Positions 1 to 6,640 of a stretch of 27,855 nt of DNA are shown one piece after another. The notes beneath the pieces were generated by a model. The model made no database searches. It saw only the letters and a program-made list of their open reading frames with translations, and had not been told where the DNA came from. The DNA is taken from the NCBI GenBank assembly GCA_964605665.1, contig CAZSDP010000039.1:1-27855 (forward strand), in the 5' to 3' direction. The position numbers and the translations under genes were made by a program. The stretch comes from CAZSDP01 sp964605665 (GTDB lineage Bacteria > Planctomycetota > UBA8108 > UBA1146). Each line of letters starts with the position of its first letter. Within the stretch, counting starts at the first letter, position 1.

Positions 1-8
1 TCTGTTTC

Positions 9-176
9 AGACAGAGGCGCCCAGACAGCAGAGCCCGGACACGCGCCCCCGGACAGACTAGCCCGGACATCCGACCCCGGACAGACGACGCCAAACAGAC
101 GACGCCAGACAGCCGACCCCGGACAGCCGACCCCGGACAGGCGACCCCGGACAGCCGACTGCGGACAGACGCTGCT
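9..176. repeat. 14-bp degenerate tandem repeat array A (about 12 units)
   Basis: Twelve consecutive 14-base units can be laid end to end without gaps; the commonest form is GGACAGMCGACCCC (for example 121-134 and 135-148). The units begin AGAC or GGAC and mostly end in CCC. A weaker 7-base sub-period is visible. The array stops 27 bases before the zinc-protein gene. The 12-base core GGACAGACGACC recurs exactly in array B (2180-2692), so the two arrays belong to one family. There are no unique spacers of constant length, so it is not a CRISPR array. Function unknown. Confidence 0.85.
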
Positions 177-203
177 GAGTGGTCAACGAAGATAGGCAGA
201 AGA

Positions 204-563
204 TTGGTCACATGTCCAATTTGTGATGCACAGCTGGTTTCACAAGAGGTCGCACCATGCTTCGATTGTGGCCATACTGAATCGGAACGAGATGATCTCG
301 CTCACGGTGTACACCTCTATCATCTCTTCGAGGTCTTCGGTCACAGGATCATTCTCTGTGATTTTTGTGATGCAGACTTCGGTTCTTACTATCCATCGTT
401 CTTTGGCTTACCTGGTGACTTCCCGCAAGACTATGATCTCGAGCTCATCGAGCGTGTTGAGAACCCCGGATTAGCACAAGACTTTGTTTGTACAGCCTGC
501 GATCATCGACGGGCGTTTCTGTCCTTTCTCAAGGCAGTTCGCGATCAGAATTCTGCCGAGTAA
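204..563 (+). CDS. Small zinc-knuckle protein, function unknown
   Basis: This encodes a 119-residue protein that starts with TTG at 204; an AG-rich stretch (GGCAGAAG) lies just upstream as a weak ribosome site and no better in-frame ATG exists. Four CxxC knuckles are visible (C4/C7, C19/C22, C52/C55, C96/C99), enough to hold two zinc ions in a rubredoxin- or zinc-ribbon-like fold. The middle (about 25-50) is hydrophobic and His-containing. No signal peptide or membrane helix is seen, so it is probably cytoplasmic. Codon use looks less GC-rich than in the genes right of 3.3 kb. I do not recognise a named family. It lies alone between repeat array A and the lipoprotein gene. Confidence 0.65.
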   Translation: MVTCPICDAQLVSQEVAPCFDCGHTESERDDLAHGVHLYHLFEVFGHRIILCDFCDADFGSYYPSFFGLPGDFPQDYDLELIERVENPGLAQDFVCTACDHRRAFLSFLKAVRDQNSAE

Positions 564-735
564 GCGGATGCAGTAGCCGCCGGTCACCTTTGAGAGCGTC
601 CGCTGAAGGACTCAGATCGATGGACTCTTCATATCTACGAGCTTTGTTTGGGAAAGTGTGGAGCTTAGAATCTCAGGTGGATAACTCAAAGAACTCTCGC
701 ACATCGTCGCAAGGAGATGAGCAGAACCGAGAATA

Positions 736-749
736 AGACAGACGACGCG
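736..749 (+). repeat. Solitary copy of the 14-bp repeat unit
   Basis: AGACAGACGACGCG in the gap between the zinc protein and the lipoprotein gene closely matches units 6 and 7 of array A. It is a single unit with no neighbours, either a relic or a seed copy. The rest of 564-794 shows no convincing gene or RNA. Confidence 0.45.
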
Positions 750-794
750 AAGGCGCCGTCGAAGACCTGTTAGATGCCGTGGGAGGTCCAGCAC

Positions 795-1355
795 ATGGTG
801 CCCAAAATCCGAGAAGCGACAGTCGGCACGGCCTTTCTTGCACTCATTTGCGTCGCTGGCTGCGGAGGAAATACTACGTGGTATGGAGTCACGGAAAGTG
901 GCACGAGTTGGTCGTCAAGCGCCGCAAACGCCGTACCGGGAATTGATGAAGGTTCTGTGACCTTCGTCACGCTCCAATGCGGTCCGCCAGAAGGTGTCCC
1001 CTTTGTCGTCTGGTCCGATTTGCCTAATGGAACTGGCGGTCACGGTGAGGGCAGCGCTCGCGGGGCATTCTATCAAGGTTACCATCGCGCCAATGGTGGC
1101 CGTCGTATCGATTTCCATGGGAAGACTACCGACGGCAAAACTGGCAGTATTAATATCGCTGGAGTCGATTACAATTTCGCCAAGGGATCGCTCTTTCTGA
1201 TTTCCACGCGACAGGATCCGCCGGAGGTTGACCAAATCAGCTTCGATCTTAAGGGACTCCAAGACGTTGACGCAGTCAAAGAACTTGCGAAGTTAGACCC
1301 AGAGATTCGTTTGTTTTTTGAGAAGCAGAAGAAGCGGGAGACCAACGGCAAATAG
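795..1355 (+). CDS. Predicted lipoprotein, function unknown
   Basis: A 186-residue protein. The start is placed at ATG 795, because GGGAGG at 781-786 sits 8 bases upstream; an in-frame ATG at 774 would add seven residues but has no ribosome site. The N-terminus has a basic start (MVPKIREA), a hydrophobic stretch and a lipobox ending VAGC, so signal peptidase II should cleave before Cys23. The mature part is Gly/Ser/Thr-rich at first and then mixed alpha/beta, with a charged C-terminal helix (EIRLFFEKQKKRE). No catalytic motif is recognised. Small lipoproteins of this kind are common and mostly uncharacterised in Planctomycetota. An 8-bp inverted repeat follows 10 bases after the stop. Confidence 0.75.
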   Translation: MVPKIREATVGTAFLALICVAGCGGNTTWYGVTESGTSWSSSAANAVPGIDEGSVTFVTLQCGPPEGVPFVVWSDLPNGTGGHGEGSARGAFYQGYHRANGGRRIDFHGKTTDGKTGSINIAGVDYNFAKGSLFLISTRQDPPEVDQISFDLKGLQDVDAVKELAKLDPEIRLFFEKQKKRETNGK

Positions 1356-1364
1356 CGGAACTCG

Positions 1365-1386
1365 GGTACGGCAGCTTAGCCGTACC
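1365..1386 (+). terminator. Inverted repeat just after the lipoprotein gene
   Basis: GGTACGGC (1365-1372) and GCCGTACC (1379-1386) form a perfect 8-bp stem with a 6-base loop. It lies 10 bases after the lipoprotein stop. There is no T-run after it (GTTGGGCC follows), so it is a weak terminator at best and could instead be an mRNA-stabilising hairpin or an operator. Confidence 0.4.
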
Positions 1387-1395
1387 GTTGGGCCG

Positions 1396-1569
1396 ATGTA
1401 CTACTTTCTCATCCACGCAGGTCCAGATCCGACCCATGATCGTGACCCAGAGGCGGGAGCTGCTGCTGGCGTGTTTGTTTCCTACTCGATCGATTTCAAG
1501 GACATCGACGGGGCCGCGCTCCTCGCGAAGGCTGGTTTCCAACAGACCGGGTGCGTTACATCGGGATAA
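1396..1569 (+). CDS. Doubtful short ORF, possibly a truncated gene
   Basis: From ATG 1396 the frame encodes 57 residues beginning MYYFLIHAGPDP. It is followed by an acidic/Ala-rich part and a segment ending GAALLAKAGFQQTG, which looks like real protein rather than noise. There is no visible ribosome site. Past the TAA at 1567-1569 the same frame stays open for 21 more codons (SDCNPIDAEQVF...) to a TGA at 1633. It may be a truncated remnant whose original C-terminus has decayed, or a short natural gene. No family is assigned with confidence; the rest of 1356-1661 holds nothing else I can support. Confidence 0.3.
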   Translation: MYYFLIHAGPDPTHDRDPEAGAAAGVFVSYSIDFKDIDGAALLAKAGFQQTGCVTSG

Positions 1570-1661
1570 AGTGATTGCAATCCAATTGACGCTGAACAAG
1601 TGTTTCCCGCTGCCGCCGGCGGGCGCCCCTGGTGACAGCGGATTTCTTAAGGAGAATGCGA

Positions 1662-1922
1662 ATGCCAAATCCTCTTGCACTTGGTGGACCGAACTCGAAA
1701 TACAATTTACCGGGTGCATCGCCAGCAGGCTTCTTGGCGGGATTTTGGCACGGAATCATCTGTCCGCTCACTTTGGCCGTCAGCTTCGTTAACCCCGAAG
1801 TCAGGATCTACGAAGTGAACAACAATGGCGTATGGTACGACTTCGGTTTCTTTATCGGCATTTCCGGCGCCTTCAGCGGCGGTGTGGCGGGAACCGACGT
1901 CAGCTCTGGAGCTGGCAAATAA
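1662..1922 (+). CDS. Small conserved-looking membrane protein
   Basis: This encodes 86 residues from ATG 1662; AAGGAG at 1649-1654 is spaced 7 bases from it, which favours this start over the upstream in-frame GTG (1632) and ATG (1656). The N-terminus is Pro/Gly-rich (NPLALGGPNSKYNLPGA). Two hydrophobic segments follow, about residues 18-42 (AGFWHGIICPLTLAVSFV) and 58-78 (YDFGFFIGISGAFSGG), separated by a short polar link with an RIYEVNNNGVWYD motif. I have the impression that this pattern belongs to a widespread family of small uncharacterised inner-membrane proteins, but I cannot name it. No operon partner is obvious. Confidence 0.65.
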   Translation: MPNPLALGGPNSKYNLPGASPAGFLAGFWHGIICPLTLAVSFVNPEVRIYEVNNNGVWYDFGFFIGISGAFSGGVAGTDVSSGAGK

Positions 1923-2179
1923 GTCGTTGCACCAGACGGCGGGCACAGTCGTTTCTTGAACGGCATTCGTGAATCGGTTTCTTGAAGTTACAGAGGTATT
2001 GCGTCGCGGTCGGTGAGCCACAGTCTGTCAGGAAAATCGTCGCTACCCACGAACGATCCGTCACAAGTTCTCGGCGACAGCGATCAGAACTGATGTGGAA
2101 GTGAACAGGCGAGGGAGAGCTTCCCCCGCGAGGCTTTGGCAGGGGAGGACCGAAACCCGACGACTGTAGACAGACGACC

Positions 2180-2692
2180 GAGCCCACCGAATGAGTCCTG
2201 CCGACCGAGCCCACCGACCGAGCCCACCGACCGAGCCCACCGACCGAGTCCACCGACCGAGTCCTGCCGACCGAGGACAGACGACCGCGGACAGACGACC
2301 GAAACCCACCGACCGAAACCCACCGGCTGAGGACTGACGCCCGAGGACTGACGCCCGAGGACTGACGCCCGAGGACCGATGCCCGAGGACCGATGCCCGA
2401 GGATCGATGCCCGAGGATCGACACCCGAGGGCTGACGACCGAGACCGGCCAACCGAAACCCACCGACCGAGGACCGACGACCAAGGACAGACGACCAAGG
2501 ACTGACGACCGAGACGGGCCGCCCGAGGACAGACGACCAAGGGCTGATGACCGAGACGGGCCGACCGAGGACAGACGACCAAGGATAGACGACCAAGGGT
2601 TGACGACCAAGGGTTGACGACCAAGGGCTGACGACCAAGGGCTGACGACCGAGGACCGACGCCCGAGGACCGACGCCCGAGTCCCGACGACC
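2180..2692. repeat. 14-bp degenerate tandem repeat array B (about 37 units)
   Basis: Thirty-seven units follow one another without interruption: 13- and 14-base units from 2180 to 2272, then strictly 14-base units to 2692. The consensus is RAGGACYGACGMCC. Exact runs occur, for example GAGGACTGACGCCC three times at 2329-2370. Units group into higher-order 42-base triplets (2525-2566 begins GAGGACAGACGACC and ends with a GAGACGGGCC unit). Each unit divides into two related 7-mers (GAGGACC + GACGACC), suggesting growth from a heptamer. Units such as GAGGACAGACGACC share the core of array A. Confidence 0.9.
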
Positions 2693-2831
2693 GCCGATCG
2701 AGGCCGGAGGCCTCAATTCCCCCGACAACTGGGTGGGGCGGCTCGACCTTCTCTGCGCCGGGGGATACACTGCCGATACGTCCGATGGCGGCCAGAGCCA
2801 CCCCCATTCACGGCTGAGATCTCGCGATAGG

Positions 2832-2891
2832 GTGTACCACTTTGGGGTGCACCATTTCGGGAGGCACCAGTGCGGGAGGCACCAGGGCGGG
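2832..2891. repeat. 15-bp tandem repeat, 4 copies
   Basis: Four consecutive 15-base units at 2832, 2847, 2862 and 2877: GTGTACCACTTTGGG, GTGCACCATTTCGGG, AGGCACCAGTGCGGG and AGGCACCAGGGCGGG. They diverge gradually from left to right. The unit is unrelated to the 14-bp family next to it. No gene covers it convincingly. Confidence 0.85.
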
Positions 2892-3111
2892 GAGAAGAGT
2901 ACGGGAACCACGATCAGCGTGGGGTGGCGATCTCCGCACGAGACTCTCGCGGTGAGTTCAAGATCGCGGGGGGAGCGGAAAGCGCGACCGTGGAACCGAA
3001 TCGGTCACCGTTGTTGGCGACAGTAGTCTGCGACAATCGGTGGGGCGCCTTGGGGGTGGCCGCTGTGAAGACGATTCTCTCACTGAATTTGTAATTGACT
3101 GTGATCATGAC

Positions 3112-3211
3112 NNNNNNNNNNNNNNNNNNNNNNNNNNNNNNNNNNNNNNNNNNNNNNNNNNNNNNNNNNNNNNNNNNNNNNNNNNNNNNNNNNNNNNNNN
3201 NNNNNNNNNNN
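3112..3211. other. Assembly gap (100 N) with matching flanks
   Basis: Exactly 100 N, the usual placeholder for a scaffold gap of unknown size. The 16 bases left of the gap (3096-3111, TGACTGTGATCATGAC) are identical to the 16 bases right of it (3212-3227). The two contigs therefore probably overlap, and the true gap may be zero or negative, or may hide a short tandem repeat. Confidence 0.9.
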
Positions 3212-3321
3212 TGACTGTGATCATGACCATGACCATGAACGAGAACCGATCGGCCCGCCTCTTCGAGAAGTGCGGTTTCGATTCTCACGCATAGAGATCC
3301 CAAATTTTGATTGGAGGAACG

Positions 3322-5520
3322 ATGGCGGGTGAAGGCAAGTGCCCCGTGCTCGGTGGATCCCACCAACACAGCGCAAGCGGCTCGACGTCAAATCAACACT
3401 GGTGGCCGAATCAGCTCAACTTGAAGATGTTGCACCAGAACTCTCCGCAGTCTGACCCGATGGGGGAGGACTTCAATTACGGCGAAGAGTTCAAGACGGT
3501 CAATCTCGACGAGTTGAAAAACGACGTCGTCGAAGTGATGACCACCTCGCAAGATTGGTGGCCCGCCGACTACGGCCACTACGGTCCCTTCTTCATTCGT
3601 ATGGCATGGCACAGCGCCGGCACCTACCGCACCAGCGATGGACGCGGCGGCGGATCGTCAGGAACTCAGCGCTTTGCGCCGCTCAATAGCTGGCCCGACA
3701 ATGCCAACCTCGACAAAGCGCGTCGATTGCTCTGGCCGGTCAAGCAGAAGTACGGCCGCAAGGTCTCTTGGGCCGATCTGATGATCTTCGCTGGAAACTG
3801 CGCCCTCGAATCGATGGGTTTTCAGTCCTTTGGCTTCGCTGGCGGCCGTGAAGATGTCTGGGAGCCGGAAGAGGATATCTACTGGGGCCCAGAAACCACC
3901 TGGCTCGGTGACGAGCGCTACAGTGGCGACCGCGAGTTGGCGCAACCTCTCGGTGCGGTGCAGATGGGACTGATCTACGTCAATCCGGAAGGGCCAAATG
4001 GCAGTGGCGATCCGGTTGCCGCCGCGAAAGACATTCGCGAGACCTTCGCGCGGATGGCGATGAACGACGAAGAAACGGTCGCACTGATCGCCGGAGGGCA
4101 CACCTTCGGGAAGTGCCACGGAGCCGCTGATCCCGAGAAGTATGTCGGTCCCGAGCCGGAAGGCGCGAGCCTGGAAGAGCAAGGGTTCGGTTGGACCAGC
4201 AGCTTCGGCAGTGGACACGGTGTCGACACCATCACCAGTGGGTTGGAAGGGGCATGGACCACCAACCCGGTGCAGTGGGACAACAACTACTTCGAAAACC
4301 TCTTCGCCTACGATTGGGAGATGACGCAAAGCCCCGCGGGGGCGAAGCAGTGGACTCCCAAGGGTGGCGCTGGCGCGGGAACAGTCCCCGACGCTCATGA
4401 CTCCACCAAGACCCACGCTCCGATGATGGCGACCACCGACCTCGCGTTGCGAATCGATCCAGACTATGAAGCGATTTCACGACGCTTCCTCGAGAACCCC
4501 GACCAGTTCGCCGAAGCATTCGCGCGCGCTTGGTACAAGCTCACCCACCGCGACATGGGGCCACGCGCTCTTTGCCTCGGCGATTGGGTTCCCGATGAAA
4601 CGCTGATCTGGCAAGACCCGGTGCCCGCGGTCGATCACGAGTTGATCAACGATCAAGATGTCGCCGCTCTCAAAGCGACCATCCTCGATTCCGGATTGTC
4701 GGTCTCTCAGTTGGTGGCGACCGCTTGGGCGTCCGCTTCGACCTTCCGCGGTACCGACATGCGCGGTGGAGCGAACGGAGCGCGGATCCGCTTGGCACCG
4801 CAAAAGGACTGGGCGGTCAACAATCCCGGTGAGCTGTGCGAAGTACTGCAAACTCTCGAGAAGGTACAGACCGACTTCAATCAGGCGCAATCTGGTGGCA
4901 AGCAGGTCTCCTTTGCTGACGTGATCGTGCTCGGTGGTTGTGCGGCGGTCGAAAAGGCCGCGAAGGATGGCGGACACGACGTGACCGTTCCCTTCTCTCC
5001 CGGTCGCACCGACGCCACCCAAGAGAATACCGACGTCGAGTCGTTCGCGGTGCTCGAGCCGACCGCCGATGGATTCCGCAACTTCTACGCGCCCGGAAAT
5101 CAGCGTACTTCAGAAGAGCTGCTGATCGATCGATCTCACATGCTGCAGTTGAGCGCGCCTGAAATGACCGCGCTCGTCGGTGGTATGCGTGCGATGAACG
5201 CCAATGTTGCTCAGGCCGATTTCGGGGTCTTCACCGATCGCCCCGGTGTCTTGAGTAACGACTTCTTCCGCAACTTGCTCGATCTCAACCTCGAGTGGTC
5301 GAAGTCGCCTCAGTGCGAGCACTTCTTCGAGGGGCGTGATCGTAGTTCCGGCAAGGTCAAGTGGGGCGCGAGTGCGGTCGATCTCGTCTTCGGTTCAAAC
5401 TCGCAATTGCGGGCGATCGCAGAGGTCTACGCTTGTGGCGATTCCGCAGCGAAGTTCGTCGGTGACTTCGTCGCCGCTTGGACCAAGGTGATGAACTTGG
5501 ATCGCTTCGATCTCGTCTAA
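3322..5520 (+). CDS. katG: Catalase-peroxidase KatG
   Basis: A complete 732-residue bifunctional heme enzyme that destroys hydrogen peroxide by catalase and peroxidase reactions. The start is ATG 3322, with GGAGGA just upstream. The N-terminal catalytic domain shows the distal pocket R93-x2-W96-H97 (RMAWHSAGTYR). It also has the partners of the family's covalent Met-Tyr-Trp adduct: W96, Y219 (GLIYVNPEGP) and M245 (FARMAMND). H260 (AGGHTFGKCHG) is the proximal heme ligand. The C-terminal non-heme half is intact and ends with the typical FVAAWTKVMNLDRFDLV. Length matches the family (about 720-740). No signal peptide is seen, so it is probably cytoplasmic. It is a single-gene unit with its own terminator; promoter and operator are hidden by, or close to, the gap at 3112-3211. 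No PerR/OxyR gene is visible nearby. Confidence 0.98.
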   Translation: MAGEGKCPVLGGSHQHSASGSTSNQHWWPNQLNLKMLHQNSPQSDPMGEDFNYGEEFKTVNLDELKNDVVEVMTTSQDWWPADYGHYGPFFIRMAWHSAGTYRTSDGRGGGSSGTQRFAPLNSWPDNANLDKARRLLWPVKQKYGRKVSWADLMIFAGNCALESMGFQSFGFAGGREDVWEPEEDIYWGPETTWLGDERYSGDRELAQPLGAVQMGLIYVNPEGPNGSGDPVAAAKDIRETFARMAMNDEETVALIAGGHTFGKCHGAADPEKYVGPEPEGASLEEQGFGWTSSFGSGHGVDTITSGLEGAWTTNPVQWDNNYFENLFAYDWEMTQSPAGAKQWTPKGGAGAGTVPDAHDSTKTHAPMMATTDLALRIDPDYEAISRRFLENPDQFAEAFARAWYKLTHRDMGPRALCLGDWVPDETLIWQDPVPAVDHELINDQDVAALKATILDSGLSVSQLVATAWASASTFRGTDMRGGANGARIRLAPQKDWAVNNPGELCEVLQTLEKVQTDFNQAQSGGKQVSFADVIVLGGCAAVEKAAKDGGHDVTVPFSPGRTDATQENTDVESFAVLEPTADGFRNFYAPGNQRTSEELLIDRSHMLQLSAPEMTALVGGMRAMNANVAQADFGVFTDRPGVLSNDFFRNLLDLNLEWSKSPQCEHFFEGRDRSSGKVKWGASAVDLVFGSNSQLRAIAEVYACGDSAAKFVGDFVAAWTKVMNLDRFDLV

Positions 5521-5542
5521 TCGTTGATCGATCGATTTCTCC

Positions 5543-5581
5543 AACCGGCCAGGAGTGTATTGCACTCCTGGCCGGTTTTTT
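5543..5581 (+). terminator. Rho-independent terminator of katG
   Basis: AACCGGCCAGGAGTG (5543-5557) pairs perfectly with CACTCCTGGCCGGTT (5563-5577) around the loop TATTG. The stem is 15 bp, is followed by a T-run to 5581, and lies 22 bases after the katG stop. Confidence 0.96.
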
Positions 5582-5779
5582 CGTGCCGGTTTCTTGACCA
5601 ATCTGTACTGCACACAGTCATCACCCCTTAAGAGCCGACCTAGGCGAGCGCGGGGGCAACGGCACCTGATCGGCTGGAAAGACCTCACGACAAAGGGGAC
5701 CCTTGAAATCGGACGTCTGACCAAGGATGCTTGCAGCGTGTCTTTTGCATCACCACTGATTCGAACAACGGAAGTGTGA

Positions 5780-6226
5780 ATGATGTCGAAGAAGATCTCC
5801 GCGAAGCGCCGCAACACCTTTTAAATCGGGACAGGAATGCTCGTATTGGGGATACCTGTGATGTTGGTATCCATGGTTCTATTTGTTATTGATGGCGACA
5901 GACGATTGATCTCCGATAGTCCGATGTCGCTCTGGTGGGTGACTTTTGTGGTTGGCATACTGGTCTCAGGTTTAGGCTCGACGATCCGCAGATTCGCGGC
6001 GCGTGGGGTTGCGGGATCTGGTTTGATTTTAGATCTCGATCGAGCGCGAAAAGATCTGGAACCCTTTAGTCGGATGGCAGGAGGCATGCTCAAAGATGCC
6101 CTCGACGAGAACGACCGCATCGATGGCGAGAAGCAAGAGCGAAAGATCATGATCAAGTGCCGCTCTTGTGGGGGGCTCAGCCAAGAGAAGGCAAAATACT
6201 GCTACGAATGTGGCGATCGGCTTTGA
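5780..6226 (+). pseudogene. Two-helix membrane protein with C-terminal zinc ribbon; in-frame TAA near the start
   Basis: From ATG 5780/5783, preceded by CGGAAG, the frame reads MMSKKISAKRRNTF, then TAA at 5822-5824. It then continues without further stop as IGTGMLVLGIPVMLV... to 6226. The basic leader fits well as the cytoplasmic N-terminus of the following membrane protein, so the TAA looks like a nonsense mutation or sequencing error. A shorter 129-residue product could still start at ATG 5837. That part has two hydrophobic helices (about residues 2-18 and 33-48 from ATG 5837), a charged linker (residues about 60-100) and a zinc ribbon (CRSCGG...CYECG) at the very C-terminus. Function unknown; zinc-ribbon membrane proteins of this layout are common and uncharacterised. 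Confidence 0.6.
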
Positions 6227-6640
6227 GGCGCTGATCTGATCGACGGCGATTGATGTCGAACAACACTCAGCAGTGGCGATGGGGGAATCCTCCGACGTTA
6301 CGCGACAGTTCACTCTTCCGCTCGACGCTCGCGGGAAGTTCGTCGTCGAGTACTGTGGCCCCGATCGGTGNNNNNNNNNNNNNNNNNNNNNNNNNNNNNN
6401 NNNNNNNNNNNNNNNNNNNNNNNNNNNNNNNNNNNNNNNNNNNNNNNNNNNNNNNNNNNNNNNNNNNNNNATCGGTGAGTTGTGGATCGCTCGGCTCCGA
6501 GCGCTCGCCTCGGGAGAACTCTTCAGCAAAGATTGCCAAAGAGAAAAGCCCTGCTCTTGCGGATTCCGCGAGAGCAGGGCTTTTTTCGCTTCGATCTGTC
6601 GAGAGTGATGGTCAACCGCTGGAGGAGGGTCCCGCTCCGA
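6227..6640. other. Intergenic region with scaffold gap 6371-6470
   Basis: It contains a 100-N gap flanked by the same seven bases (ATCGGTG at 6364-6370 and 6471-6477) and the hairpin at 6544-6586. Short open frames cross the gap in several phases. If the flanks are merged, one reads on from ATG 6253 into ...APIGELWIARLRALASGEL, but none has a ribosome site or a recognisable product. I call no gene here. Confidence 0.6.
6544..6586. terminator. Bidirectional hairpin terminator
   Basis: AAGCCCTGCTCTTGCGGA (6546-6563) pairs with TCCGCGAGAGCAGGGCTT (6565-6582) with one G-U pair; the tip will open into a small loop. On the plus strand six T follow; on the minus strand the stem is followed by TTTTCTC. 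It lies 55 bases beyond the stop of the minus-strand SCO/cytochrome gene and so is probably the end of the copper module transcript. Confidence 0.88.

Larger units (their letters stand above)
1923..3321. other. Gene-poor 1.4-kb region with repeats and a scaffold gap
   Basis: No gene can be supported between the small membrane protein and katG. The region holds repeat array B (2180-2692), a 15-bp repeat (2832-2891) and a 100-base N run (3112-3211). Long minus-strand open frames exist across 1900-2911 in all three frames, but they are what a stop-free 14-bp repeat produces automatically. Just after the gap, 3212-3330 can be read as short peptides; none has support. Confidence 0.7.

Noticed and set aside
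9..2692. CRISPR arrays
   Set aside because: The repeats are directly adjacent, only 13-14 bases long, and degenerate, with no unique spacers and no cas genes nearby.
1900..2911. Three long minus-strand proteins over array B
   Set aside because: All three frames are open only because the repeat contains no reverse stop codon; there is no ribosome site, and the composition is entirely low-complexity Ser/Arg/Gly/Val.
3080..3111. Fur/PerR box before katG
   Set aside because: TTGTAATTGACTGTGAT is AT-rich but does not form the dyad expected of a PerR or Fur site, and the gap removes the context.
3212..3294. Fragment of a GNAT acetyltransferase (NENRSARLFEKCGF)
   Set aside because: The resemblance to the GNAT C-terminal RLYEKxGF pattern covers only about ten residues next to a gap, too short to support a call.
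3658..4416. 252-codon minus-strand frame inside katG
   Set aside because: It is antisense to a clearly conserved enzyme in GC-rich DNA; the composition is not protein-like and no start site is visible.
1567..5824. Recoding of TAA as a sense codon
   Set aside because: Two frames run on past TAA, but katG, the RRM, SCO and aminotransferase genes clearly end at TAA, so it is a normal stop here.
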